DNA of 64,000 nt from NVTR01 sp965237505 (GTDB taxonomy: Bacteria > Pseudomonadota > Alphaproteobacteria > Rhodobacterales > Rhodobacteraceae): NCBI GenBank assembly GCA_965237505.1, contig CBDEFR010000001.1, positions 124,001-188,000 of the forward strand. Reading direction: 5' to 3'. The stretch's first letter is position 1, and the number at the start of each line of letters is the position of its first letter. The notes beneath the pieces were generated by a model. That model saw only the letters and a list, made by a program, of their open reading frames with translations. It ran no database searches and was not told where the DNA came from. Both the position numbers and the translations under genes were made by a program. This document shows positions 37,632 to 47,222 of the stretch, one piece after another.

Positions 37632-38210
37632 TCAGCGCGTCAGGATCAGCCGGTCGCCAGAAATCTCAATCTTCTCGAACCGGCGCAGATAGGACATGCC
37701 CAAGAGCGAGCCGGTCATTTCGCCACCGTTTACCGCAACCCGCAGGCTGCGGTCGCGGATGTCGCCAAGCCGCACATCATCAATCCGCGCAAACGCTGTT
37801 CGCACTGTGCCGTTGGCAGTGGTGGCAGACCCCGAAAATACCAGCGTGTCAGGGTCAATGCCGATCAGGCGCGCGTCATTCAAGGTCAGCACCACATCGG
37901 TGGCCCCGGTGTCGACGATAAATTCGACCGGAACGCCGTTCAGGTGAAGAACCAGATAATAATGCCCGTCAAAGGCGCGCGGCACTTCGATCGAGCTGTC
38001 GCCGACGACCGACTGGCGCGGCAGCACATCCTGGCGGATGTCCGACCACAGGCCGACCGCCGCGACGGTACCGACAAAGATCAGCCCCCAGACCGCTGCC
38101 TGACGCGCTGTGCGGCCCAGATTGGCGCGGTTTTCGGCAATGAACCAGCCGCCCACGGCAAGTCCCAGCAGGACAAGATATGCCAGTCGGCCGATGTTAT
38201 CGCCATCCAT
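37632..38210 (-). CDS. Membrane-anchored retropepsin-like aspartic protease
   Basis: A 192-residue protein with two N-terminal hydrophobic segments (residues 9-24 and 39-55) and a periplasmic clan AA domain. The catalytic motif is FIVDTGATDVVL with D100, followed by the second family element GSLLGMSYLRRFEKIEI. This matches the TIGR02281-type aspartic proteases of alphaproteobacteria. The substrate is unknown. IS630-B begins 51 bp upstream of its start and separates it from the same-strand ABC-F gene; without the IS the gap would be about 84 bp. Confidence 0.9.
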   Translation of the reverse strand: MDGDNIGRLAYLVLLGLAVGGWFIAENRANLGRTARQAAVWGLIFVGTVAAVGLWSDIRQDVLPRQSVVGDSSIEVPRAFDGHYYLVLHLNGVPVEFIVDTGATDVVLTLNDARLIGIDPDTLVFSGSATTANGTVRTAFARIDDVRLGDIRDRSLRVAVNGGEMTGSLLGMSYLRRFEKIEISGDRLILTR

Positions 38211-38260
38211 GCGATGCTCCGTTCATGTAGCAAAGATAGGCGCGCACAGAAAAATTGTTA

Positions 38261-39396
38261 TACCAACGGCCCCCAGATTTGACTCAAGGGGATTCCCACG
38301 AGCGGCGTGATCTGATTCAGTGGCATCAAGGCAAGGGAGGCTTTGATGGCAGTAAGGATTACGCGAAAAGACAAGTCCGCAGGCGAGCTTCGCCAGGAAG
38401 CGGCGCGACGGATGTTGGCGATTGCCCTGGTTCTGGATGGGGTTGACCGCAAGACGGCGGCAGAAAACTGCGGCATGGATCGGCAGACGTTGCGGGATTG
38501 GGCCCACCGTTACAATGCGGAGGGCGTGTCGGGCCTGTTCAACCGTCGCCCGCCGGATCCACCCTGTCTGCTGAGCGCGGCACAGAAGGAGGAGTTGGCG
38601 GAAATGGTTCGGGCGGGTCCCGACCCCGAAACCGATGGGGTTGTGCGCTGGCGGCGCATTGATCTGAAACGCAAGATCGAAGAGCGCTTCGGCGTCACCA
38701 TGCATGAGCGAACTGTTGGCAAACAATTGGCAAGCCTGGGCTTTCGGCGTCTGTCGGTGCGCCCGCAGCATCCGAAATCCGACCCGGATGCACAGGAGGC
38801 TTTTAAAAAAACTTCGCCGCAGAGGTAGAAGCAGCCTTGCCGGAAACAGCCCGCAGCAAGCCCCTGGAGATATGGTTTCAGGATGAAGCGCGGGTTGGCC
38901 AGCAGGGCACGCTCACCCGTATCTGGGCCGAGCGTGGAACACGCCCCCGTGCCCCGCGCGACACCCGCTATATCTGGAGCTACATTTTCGGCGCCGTCTG
39001 CCCGGAACGGGCTGAAGCGGCCGCTCTGATCATGCCACATGCCGACACACAGGCCATGAGCGCGCATCTCGCCGAGATCGCTAAAACCGTCGCATCGGGC
39101 GCACATGCCCTTCTCATTCTGGATGGCGCTGGCTGGCACGGTTCGGCAGAGCTGGAGGTACCCGACAACATCACCCTGCTCAAACTCCCGCCCTATTCCC
39201 CTGAACTCAACCCGATGGAAAATGTGTGGGCTTATCTGCGTGCCAACAAGCTCGCCATATCCGTCTTCGACAATTATGAGCAGATCGTCGACAGGTGTTG
39301 CGAAGCATGGAACTTCTTTGCAAACGACAAAACCGCAATCACGTCAATCACTACCAGACAATGGGCCAAAACGGTCAACGACTAGGGCCGTTGGTA
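38261..39396 (+). mobile_element. IS630-family element, copy B (24-bp internal deletion)
   Basis: A 1136 bp copy with the same TACCAACGGCCC/GGGCCGTTGGTA ends and TTA on both sides (38258-38260, 39397-39399). It lacks 24 bp near its 5' part relative to copies A, C and D. The loss lies between two short GCGGCGCG repeats and keeps the frame. It sits in the presumed promoter region of the aspartic protease gene. Confidence 0.93.
38346..39385 (+). CDS. IS630-family transposase, -1 frameshift, 8 residues deleted (copy B)
   Basis: Two-frame transposase as in copy A, about 346 aa if the TTTTAAAAAAAC slip is used. The N-terminal helix region lacks RCRDGKAA, going directly from QEAA to RRMLAIA. This removes residues ahead of the helix-turn-helix, so activity of this copy is uncertain. 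The catalytic motifs WFQDEARVG, LILDGAGWH and PELNPMENVW are intact. The start is the ATG after a GGGAGG ribosome-binding site. Confidence 0.85.
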
Positions 39397-39432
39397 TTAG
39401 TTCAAATCTTTGTCAGGCTGTGACGTCCACGC

Positions 39433-41280
39433 CTAACCTTTTGCCATTTCAAGTTTTTCCAGCGCTGCAAGCCAAAGCGCTTCGGCGCGGTCCAGCCCGT
39501 CCAGCACCTCGGCATATTTTTTTTGCCAGACATCCGCGACGCTGGTTTTGCCATCTTGATAAAGCTCAGGTGCAGCCAGTTTGCTGGCCAGCCGGTCGCG
39601 CATTGCATTCAACTCCTCGATGCGGGCTTCGCATTTGCGCACCCGCGCGCGCAACGCCGACACATCGTCGGGTCCGGGCCGTTTTGGCACCGGCCTGGCT
39701 TTGGCTTTGTTTGCGGTCCGCTCGGCAGAGAGCAGCATTTTGCGATAGGCCTGCAGATCATCTTCGTAAGGCGCCACTCGGCCATTTTTAACCAGCCACA
39801 GACGATCGGCCACCAAAGACAGAAGGTGCATGTCGTGGCTGATCAGAATGACCGCGCCGCTATAGGCGGTGAGGGCGGCAACCAGTGCTTCGCGGCTTTC
39901 GATGTCAAGATGGTTGGTGGGCTCGTCCAGGATCAGCATGTGCGGCGCGTCCAATGTCGCCAGCATCAGCGACAGACGGGCTTTTTGCCCGCCCGAAAGC
40001 CGCCCGACGACGGTTTCGGCCTGATCCGCGCCAATCCCGAAGCCGCCCAGGCGGGTGCGCAATTGGCCGGGCGGCTCGGCCGGGCGCAGGCGGCGGATAT
40101 GGTCAATCGGGGTTTCATCGGCAAAAAGTTCGTCAACCCGATGCTGGGCAAAATAGCCGACGCGAAGTTTGGAGGCGGTGGTGATGCGCCCATCCAGAGG
40201 TTTAAGACGATCCGATAAGAGCTTGGCAAGAGTGGACTTTCCCTCGCCATTGCGGCCCAGGAGCGCGATCCGGTCATCCTGATCGATGCGCAGGTTCAGG
40301 CGGCTCAGAACCGGTGCGCCGCCATAGCCCACGGCGACGTTTTCCAACGCCACGATCGGCGGCGAGAGATCTTCCGGAGGCGGGAAGCTGAACCGTTTCA
40401 GCGCTGCTTCCTGCGGGGTTGTGATCGGTTTCAGAGCGGCGATCATTTTGAGCCGGGACTGCGCCTGTTTGGCTTTGCTGGCCTTGTAGCGGAACCTGTC
40501 AACGTAGCTTTGCAGATGCGCGCGGCGGGCGTCGGTCTTGCGGATTTCGGCCTCTGCCCCCGCAATGCGTGCCGCTCGGGTGGCGGCGAAGGTATCATAT
40601 GGGCCCCGGTAAAATGTCAGTTTGCGGTCCTCGAGATGCAGGATCGACCCGACGGCCCGGTTCAAAAGAGCGCGGTCGTGGCTGACAATGATCACCGTGT
40701 GCGGGTAGCGCGACAGGTAGTTTTCCAGCCAGAGCGCGCCTTCAAGGTCAAGATAATTGGTCGGTTCGTCCAGCAGCAACAGATCGGGCTGAGAAAACAG
40801 CACCTCGGCCAGGGCGACCCGCATCCGCCAGCCGCCGGAAAAGCCCGAACACGGCATTGATTGCTGTTCATGGGTGAACCCCAGCCCACTAAGGATCGAT
40901 GCCGCGCGGGCCTGGGCCGACCACGCATTGATGTCGTTAAGCCGCGCCTGGATGTCGGCAATGCGGGTGGCGTCGGTGGCGCTGGCTGCCTCGGTCAGCA
41001 GGTTCGCCCGTTCGCTATCTGCGGCCAGAACCGTATCGATCAAGGACCTGTCAGAGCCCGGCACGTCTTGCGCCACGCCAGCAATTCGGGCGCGCTTGGG
41101 CAGGCGGATGGTTCCGCTGTCCAGCGCCAGCTCGCCGCGGATCAGGCGAAACAGCGTGGTCTTGCCGGTACCGTTGCGCCCGACAAGACCGACCTTGTGC
41201 CCCGCCGGGATAGTTGCGCTGGCGTTTTCGATCAGCGGGCGGCCCGCGACTGAATAGGATATGTTTTCGATCCGCAGCAT
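39433..41280 (-). CDS. ABC-F family ATPase
   Basis: A 615-residue protein with two ABC ATPase domains and no membrane segment. It starts MLRIENISYSVAGRPLIENA; the longer upstream frame is unsupported. Domain 1 has GRNGTGKTTLFRLIRG and CSGFSGGWRMRVALAEVLF with LLLDEPTNYLDLEG. Domain 2 has GRNGEGKSTLAKLLSD, LSGGQKARLSL and LILDEPTNHLDIES. The linker between them is the ABC-F arm, and a C-terminal coiled coil (RKCEARIEELNAMRDRLASK) follows. ABC-F proteins act on the ribosome; whether this one is a translation factor or a resistance protein cannot be told. Confidence 0.93.
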   Translation of the reverse strand: MLRIENISYSVAGRPLIENASATIPAGHKVGLVGRNGTGKTTLFRLIRGELALDSGTIRLPKRARIAGVAQDVPGSDRSLIDTVLAADSERANLLTEAASATDATRIADIQARLNDINAWSAQARAASILSGLGFTHEQQSMPCSGFSGGWRMRVALAEVLFSQPDLLLLDEPTNYLDLEGALWLENYLSRYPHTVIIVSHDRALLNRAVGSILHLEDRKLTFYRGPYDTFAATRAARIAGAEAEIRKTDARRAHLQSYVDRFRYKASKAKQAQSRLKMIAALKPITTPQEAALKRFSFPPPEDLSPPIVALENVAVGYGGAPVLSRLNLRIDQDDRIALLGRNGEGKSTLAKLLSDRLKPLDGRITTASKLRVGYFAQHRVDELFADETPIDHIRRLRPAEPPGQLRTRLGGFGIGADQAETVVGRLSGGQKARLSLMLATLDAPHMLILDEPTNHLDIESREALVAALTAYSGAVILISHDMHLLSLVADRLWLVKNGRVAPYEDDLQAYRKMLLSAERTANKAKARPVPKRPGPDDVSALRARVRKCEARIEELNAMRDRLASKLAAPELYQDGKTSVADVWQKKYAEVLDGLDRAEALWLAALEKLEMAKG

Positions 41281-41579
41281 GGGCGCGGTTTGCCTGAGCC
41301 GGCAGCGAGGGTCAATTGCAGGTTTTTTGAATGAGGCACCAAATGCAGCCAGGTTCTTGATCTCACGACGCGGCGGGCGCCCGGCACGCCTGCGGCGAGG
41401 ATATTTAGGCAAGAAAGAAGGTGATGTGGTGCAGGTCTGGCGATCCGGCGGGCAACATTGCGGCGCGAGGCGCCTTGCAGGCCAATCGCGGCTTTTCAAG
41501 GCTTGTGCGCCATGCTAGGGCAGCGCCGGAAATTGCGGCAGGTGTGGGGCCTGCTGTTTGATCAGACAAGAGGCGGAAC
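41281..41579. other. Divergent intergenic region ABC-F / ndk
   Basis: This 299 bp stretch holds no convincing gene. It should contain the promoters of the ABC-F gene and of ndk. The segment GGCGAGGATATTTAGGCAAG near 41394-41413 resembles a short intergenic string I associate with Rhodobacterales genomes, but this is from memory and untested. No terminator or RNA gene is visible. Confidence 0.4.
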
Positions 41580-42017
41580 ATGGCAATGCAGCGCACACTT
41601 TCGATCATCAAACCGGACGCGACGCGACGCAATCTGACCGGCAAGATAAATGCCAAGTTTGAAGACGCCGGTCTGCGCATTGTCGCGCAAAAACGCATTC
41701 ATTTGTCCAGGGCGCAGGCCGGAGAATTCTATGAGGTCCACAAGGAACGGCCATTTTACGAGGAACTGTGCGCGTTCATGGCGTCCGAGCCAGTGGTGGT
41801 TCAGGTGCTTGAGGGTGAAGACGCCATTGCCAAGAACCGCGAAGTGATGGGCGCAACCAATCCGGCAGACGCGGAGCCCGGCACGATCCGGGCAGAATTT
41901 GCGCAGTCTGTGGGCGAAAACTCGGTTCACGGCTCGGACGCGCCGGAAACGGCTGTGAGCGAGATCGCGTTCTTTTTCTCGGGGCTGGAGATTGTTGGCT
42001 ACCGGGTAATGTCCTGA
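41580..42017 (+). CDS. ndk: Nucleoside diphosphate kinase
   Basis: A 145-residue enzyme moving the gamma-phosphate from ATP to other nucleoside diphosphates. Seen: RTLSIIKPDA at the N-terminus, VMGATNPADAEPGTIR, and the catalytic histidine H117 in GENSVHGSD. The length is a few residues above the usual 140 because of a short C-terminal extension. ATGs at codons 1 and 3 are both possible. It is convergent with the broken tfoX-like gene. Confidence 0.96.
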   Translation: MAMQRTLSIIKPDATRRNLTGKINAKFEDAGLRIVAQKRIHLSRAQAGEFYEVHKERPFYEELCAFMASEPVVVQVLEGEDAIAKNREVMGATNPADAEPGTIRAEFAQSVGENSVHGSDAPETAVSEIAFFFSGLEIVGYRVMS

Positions 42018-42190
42018 GATTTCAGCGCGTTATTGGCGTTTTTTGATCACCCCGATTTCATTGAGGGCGGTTTCAAGTTCAGAGCGCCCCTTGTCATGCG
42101 AATTGTCCTTTAGCAGGTCGAAGCGCTGGCGCAGATTGATCTTTTCCTGGCCCCTGCAATCGTTCCACGGACGGCCCTGTAGCCCCATTA

Positions 42191-43350
42191 TACCAACGGC
42201 CCCCAGATTTGACTCAAGGGGATTCCCACGAGCGGCGTGATCTGATTCAGTGGCATCAAGGCAAGGGAGGCTTTGATGGCAGTAAAGATTACGCGAAAAG
42301 ACAAGTCCGCAGGCGAGCTTCGCCAGGAAGCGGCGCGGTGCCGGGATGGGAAAGCGGCGCGACGGATGTTGGCGATTGCCCTGGTTCTGGATGGGGTTGA
42401 CCGCAAGACGGCGGCAGAAAACTGCGGCATGGATCGGCAGACGTTGCGGGATTGGGCCCACCGTTACAATGCGGAGGGCGTGTCGGGCCTGTTCAACCGT
42501 CGCCCGCCGGATCCACCCTGTCTGCTGAGCGCGGCACAGAAGGAGGAGTTGGCGGAAATGGTTCGGGCGGGTCCCGACCCCGAAACCGATGGGGTTGTGC
42601 GCTGGCGGCGCATTGATCTGAAACGCAAGATCGAAGAGCGCTTCGGCGTCACCATGCATGAGCGAACTGTTGGCAAACAATTGGCAAGCCTGGGCTTTCG
42701 GCGTCTGTCGGTGCGCCCGCAGCATCCGAAATCCGACCCGGATGCACAGGAGGCTTTTAAAAAAACTTCGCCGCAGAGGTAGAAGCAGCCTTGCCGGAAA
42801 CAGCCCGCAGCAAGCCCCTGGAGATATGGTTTCAGGATGAAGCGCGGGTTGGCCAGCAGGGCACGCTCACCCGTATCTGGGCCGAGCGTGGAACACGCCC
42901 CCGTGCCCCGCGCGACACCCGCTATATCTGGAGCTACATTTTCGGCGCCGTCTGCCCGGAACGGGCTGAAGCGGCCGCTCTGATCATGCCACATGCCGAC
43001 ACACAGGCCATGAGCGCGCATCTCGCCGAGATCGCTAAAACCGTCGCATCGGGCGCACATGCCCTTCTCATTCTGGATGGCGCTGGCTGGCACGGTTCGG
43101 CAGAGCTGGAGGTACCCGACAACATCACCCTGCTCAAACTCCCGCCCTATTCCCCTGAACTCAACCCGATGGAAAATGTGTGGGCTTATCTGCGTGCCAA
43201 CAAGCTCGCCATATCCGTCTTCGACAATTATGAGCAGATCGTCGACAGGTGTTGCGAAGCATGGAACTTCTTTGCAAACGACAAAACCGCAATCACGTCA
43301 ATCACTACCAGACAATGGGCCAAAACGGTCAACGACTAGGGCCGTTGGTA
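42191..43350 (+). mobile_element. IS630-family element, copy C
   Basis: A 1160 bp copy with complete TACCAACGGCCC/GGGCCGTTGGTA ends and TTA at 42188-42190 and 43351-43353. It is inserted inside the tfoX-like gene in the opposite orientation. Its sequence is intact and it looks potentially active. Confidence 0.94.
42276..43339 (+). CDS. IS630-family transposase, -1 frameshift (copy C)
   Basis: Two-frame transposase of about 354 aa when the TTTTAAAAAAAC slip is used (first frame to 42782, second to 43339). It differs from the other copies by one N-terminal residue (MAVKITRKD rather than MAVRITRKD). The helix-turn-helix and all catalytic motifs (WFQDEARVG, LILDGAGWH, PELNPMENVW) are intact, and the start is an ATG after GGGAGG. 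Confidence 0.89.
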
Positions 43351-43682
43351 TTACAAGCGCATAGTAGCCGATGAAATGTGGGCACGTGCCGGTTTGCAAT
43401 AGGCGCTGATAAGCGGCGTCGGCGCCCATAACGCGCACCTGCTCGGCGGTATGAATTCCGGCCCTGGCGAACACCCTGTTTGTCGCGGGTCCAAGATTGC
43501 GAATTGCAGAGACAGGGTCAGCTGTCAATCCCGGAGTAAAAAGGGTCAATGTCCCGGTGCAAAACTGGACACCTGGTTTGATTTAGGTGCGCACCCTTGT
43601 GCGTGTGCTTTCCAAATAGCTGATGCGTGCCAGGGTGCGTTGGCCGCAGGCCAACCTTTTCGCAGTTTTGGTATTTTCAGGA

Positions 43683-44456
43683 TTACGGTTTGGCGATTTT
43701 GCTCTGGCGCAACCGGTAGCTTTCGCCGTTCATCTCGAGGATATGGACGTGGTGGGTTAGGCGATCGAGAATGGCGCCTGTGAGGCGTTCTGCGCCGAAG
43801 ACCTCGGTCCATTCATCGAACGGCAGGTTGGATGTGATGATGATGGAGCCACGTTCGTAGCGCTGCGAGATGATCTCGAAGAGAAGCTCGGCCCCGGTCT
43901 TGCTCAGTGGCACAAAACCCAGCTCATCAATGATCAGCAGGTCCTGGCTGACCAGTTGTTTCTGCAAGCGCTGCAGGCGGCGTTCGTCGACGGCCTCGAT
44001 GAGTTCATGGACGAGAGCAGCGGCAGTGGTGAAGCGTACTTTCCTGCCCTTCTGGCAGGCCGCCAGACCCAATCCCAGGGCGATATGGGTTTTACCTGTG
44101 CCGCTTGGCCCCAATGCGATGATATTGGCGCGCCGGTCTATGAACTCACCGCGGGCCAGTTGCATGGTCAGGACCTTGTTCAGCGACGGGATGACCTTGA
44201 AGTTGAAGCTGTCCAGGCTTTTGGTCGCCGGGAACTTTGCGGCCTTGATCCTGCGCTCGATCATCCGGCGTTCGCGCTCGATCATCCGGCGTTCGCGCTC
44301 GATCAGTTCCAACTCGCAAAGCCGCAGCAGGTAGTTGATGTGATCCTTGTTCTCCACTGCGCATTGCCGGGCCTGTTTGGCATATTCGCTGTGGAAGGTC
44401 GGCAGCCGGAGCTTCTTGAGGTGGTGCTGCAGCAGAACCTGCGGGGTGTCGGTCAT
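43683..44456 (-). CDS. istB: IS21-family helper ATPase IstB (element a)
   Basis: A 257-residue AAA+/DnaC-like ATPase that assists IstA in transposition. It starts at the ATG giving MTDTPQVLLQHHLKKLRL, overlapping the original istA stop by 4 bp. Walker A is ALGPSGTGKTHIALGLG, Walker B LLIIDELGFVPLS, and the sensor segment IIITSNLPFDEWTEVFG. Near residue 60 the stretch ERERRMI is tandemly duplicated, from a 21-bp repeat at 44254-44295. The frame is open. Confidence 0.92.
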   Translation of the reverse strand: MTDTPQVLLQHHLKKLRLPTFHSEYAKQARQCAVENKDHINYLLRLCELELIERERRMIERERRMIERRIKAAKFPATKSLDSFNFKVIPSLNKVLTMQLARGEFIDRRANIIALGPSGTGKTHIALGLGLAACQKGRKVRFTTAAALVHELIEAVDERRLQRLQKQLVSQDLLIIDELGFVPLSKTGAELLFEIISQRYERGSIIITSNLPFDEWTEVFGAERLTGAILDRLTHHVHILEMNGESYRLRQSKIAKP

Positions 44457-44486
44457 GCCGGCGCCTGCGCCATCAGGCTCATGTAA

Positions 44487-45646
44487 TACCAACGGCCCCC
44501 AGATTTGACTCAAGGGGATTCCCACGAGCGGCGTGATCTGATTCAGTGGCATCAAGGCAAGGGAGGCTTTGATGGCAGTAAGGATTACGCGCAAAGACAA
44601 GTCCGCAGGCGAGCTTCGCCAGGAAGCGGCGCGGTGCCGGGATGGGAAAGCGGCGCGACGGATGTTGGCGATTGCCCTGGTTCTGGATGGGGTTGACCGC
44701 AAGACGGCGGCAGAAAACTGCGGCATGGATCGGCAGACGTTGCGGGATTGGGCCCACCGTTACAATGCGGAGGGCGTGTCGGGCCTGTTCAACCGTCGCC
44801 CGCCGGATCCACCCTGTCTGCTGAGCGCGGCACAGAAGGAGGAGTTGGCGGAAATGGTTCGGGCGGGTCCCGACCCCGAAACCGATGGGGTTGTGCGCTG
44901 GCGGCGCATTGATCTGAAACGCAAGATCGAAGAGCGCTTCGGCGTCACCATGCATGAGCGAACTGTTGGCAAACAATTGGCAAGCCTGGGCTTTCGGCGT
45001 CTGTCGGTGCGCCCGCAGCATCCGAAATCCGACCCGGATGCACAGGAGGCTTTTAAAAAAACTTCGCCGCAGAGGTAGAAGCAGCCTTGCCGGAAACAGC
45101 CCGCAGCAAGCCCCTGGAGATATGGTTTCAGGATGAAGCGCGGGTTGGCCAGCAGGGCACGCTCACCCGTATCTGGGCCGAGCGTGGAACACGCCCCCGT
45201 GCCCCGCGCGACACCCGCTATATCTGGAGCTACATTTTCGGCGCCGTCTGCCCGGAACGGGCTGAAGCGGCCGCTCTGATCATGCCACATGCCGACACAC
45301 AGGCCATGAGCGCGCATCTCGCCGAGATCGCTAAAACCGTCGCATCGGGCGCACATGCCCTTCTCATTCTGGATGGCGCTGGCTGGCACGGTTCGGCAGA
45401 GCTGGAGGTACCCGACAACATCACCCTGCTCAAACTCCCGCCCTATTCCCCTGAACTCAACCCGATGGAAAATGTGTGGGCTTATCTGCGTGCCAACAAG
45501 CTCGCCATATCCGTCTTCGACAATTATGAGCAGATCGTCGACAGGTGTTGCGAAGCATGGAACTTCTTTGCAAACGACAAAACCGCAATCACGTCAATCA
45601 CTACCAGACAATGGGCCAAAACGGTCAACTACTAGGGCCGTTGGTA
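44487..45646 (+). mobile_element. IS630-family element, copy D
   Basis: A 1160 bp copy with standard ends, flanked by TAA at 44484-44486 and 45647-45649. It sits near the 3' end of istA of IS21-a, so it arrived after that element. TAA here, rather than TTA, means the target was used in the opposite orientation relative to copies A-C. Confidence 0.93.
44572..45635 (+). CDS. IS630-family transposase, -1 frameshift (copy D)
   Basis: Two-frame transposase of about 354 aa using the TTTTAAAAAAAC slip. The last residues are VNY rather than VND, a difference shared only with copy E, which suggests that D and E are closest relatives. Helix-turn-helix and catalytic motifs are intact. It starts at an ATG after GGGAGG. 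Confidence 0.89.
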
Positions 45647-47222
45647 TAACTGGCAGGATCTGTGGTCTCGACCTGCGCCCTTGGAAGGTACGGGTAAATC
45701 TCCAGATCGAGCCGGGGTGGGCGTTTCTCGATCCGGCAGAGGACGAGATGCTTCACTGCATCGTAGCCGATGGCCCCGAGTTCCAGTGACTGCCTGATGG
45801 CGCCGTGAACATGGCCCATCTCGAAAGTCTCCAGCAGCCGCAGAACCTGGACGTATTCGCGCTTGCCCTTCTTTCCCATGCGCGCTTCCAGCAGCCGGTG
45901 CAGGGTGGCGAACTCCCCGGGCAGGTCCCAGCCCTGCAACGGAGCCGCCTGATCAAGCGCGCCGACCTTCTGTTCCAGCAGAGGCAGGAAGTGCATCGGA
46001 TCGAAGACCATGTCCGCTTTTTCGTAGGACCGCTTGTGGCAGGCGATGATTTCCGTGCCGCAGCCGATGATGACCTCGTGGACATAGCCGCGAACCTGGA
46101 CCTCGTGATGGGCGTATGCGACCGGCACGGAATAGTCGTTGTTGCGATAGCGGACCATCGAGATCGACGTCGCCCGGGTGCTGACCTTCTCGCAGGCGTC
46201 ATAGGGCGTCAAGGGTAGTGTCATCAGCGCATCAAGATCACGCATCAGCCGCTCGCCGATAGTCTCGGAATGACCTCGCAATACTTCGTCCTGCCGTTTG
46301 AGGCATTGCTCCTCCAGCCGGGCGTTCAGATCATCGAAACTGTCGAAGCGCGGCATCGGCACCAGGAAGTCCCGTCGGCCATAACCGATTGTGCCTTCGA
46401 CACTACCCTTGTCATTGCCCTTGCCAGGACGGCCGAACCGGTCCTCAAAGAGATAGTGCGACTGCAACTCCGAGAAAGTTCTGGTGCGTTGCCGGGTTCC
46501 GTCCCCGAGGATCCGCGCCACCGCGATCGTGGTGTTGTCGTAGAGCCCTGACAGCGGCGCGCCTCCGAAGAAAGCAAAGGCGGAGACATGGCCATCACAA
46601 AAGGCCTCGGTTGTCTCCGCCGGATAGGCCTTGATGAAGAACGCGTCCGAGTGCGGCAGAGACATTGCAAAGTAGTGCAGCTTGCGCACGACCCCGCCAA
46701 TCTGCCAAGCGCCTCACCAAAATCAACCTGGGCGTGGCCCGGCGCGTGGCTCAGCGGCACGAACACCTCCCGCGTCCGCCGCTTCCGCTCACGCACATAG
46801 TCCGTGACGATGGTGATGCCGCCGACGAAGCCATGTTCATCACGCAGACGCTCATATATCCGCTTCGACGTATGCCGCTGCTTCTTGAGCCGCGACTTAT
46901 CCTCTTCCAATATCTGGTTGATGAGCGGAATGAACGGGTCAAGCTTTGGACGGGCTGGTGGCCCATTCCTGCGATACCCCGGTGGCACCGCATGCTTCAG
47001 AATTTTTGACACAGTCTTGCGATCAATCCCAAAATGTCGGGCCGCCGCACTCTTGCTCATCCCATCCACATGGCACGCACGGCGTACCCGACTATACAGT
47101 TCCACAGAATACATCTCCCCGCCCTCAGCTCGTTTGCTTCAGGCTTCAAGGTGCGGAATTTTGCTCCGCGACGGTCAGATCATCCGACCGATCCCGTGGG
47201 TATTTTGTCTCCGGGATTCACA

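Larger units (their letters stand above)
42030..43549 (-). pseudogene. TfoX C-terminal-domain protein, split by IS630-C
   Basis: The N-terminal piece (43549-43354) reads DPVSAIRNLGPATNRVFARAG and ends CPHFIGYYALV; the C-terminal piece (42190-42030) continues GLQGRPWNDCRGQEK to a stop. Removing IS630-C and one TTA joins them in frame as YYALVMGLQGRPW, the normal core of TfoX C-terminal proteins (helix-hairpin-helix-like, related to competence regulator Sxy/TfoX). The 5' end is also cut: IS21-a abuts it at 43523, so the first residues now come from IS DNA through a TTG codon. The original start codon is not recoverable with certainty. Confidence 0.85.
44453..47114 (-). pseudogene. istA: IS21-family transposase IstA (element a), frameshifted and split by IS630-D
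   Basis: The N-terminus (from 47114) has a helix-turn-helix (SKSAAARHFGIDRKTVSKIL) and runs to AQVDFGEALGR. There one base is missing near 46695-46705, and the rest continues in another frame: RKLHYFAMSLPHSDAFFIKAY through AFAFFGGAPLSGLYDN to DPASY. IS630-D then cuts the last nine codons; without it the protein ends MSLMAQAPA. Two independent lesions make it inactive. Confidence 0.88.
43524..47222 (-). mobile_element. IS21-family element a, carrying IS630-D
   Basis: Left end GTCAATCCCGGAGTAAAA; right end, read inward, GTGAATCCCGGAGACAAAA, so the ends match as imperfect inverted repeats. It encodes istA and istB on the minus strand. Without IS630-D it is about 2.5 kb, normal for IS21. AGCT precedes it on the left (43520-43523), but its right neighbour is IS21-b DNA in mid-istA. 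This indicates insertion into IS21-b followed by loss of IS21-b's left part. Confidence 0.85.
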
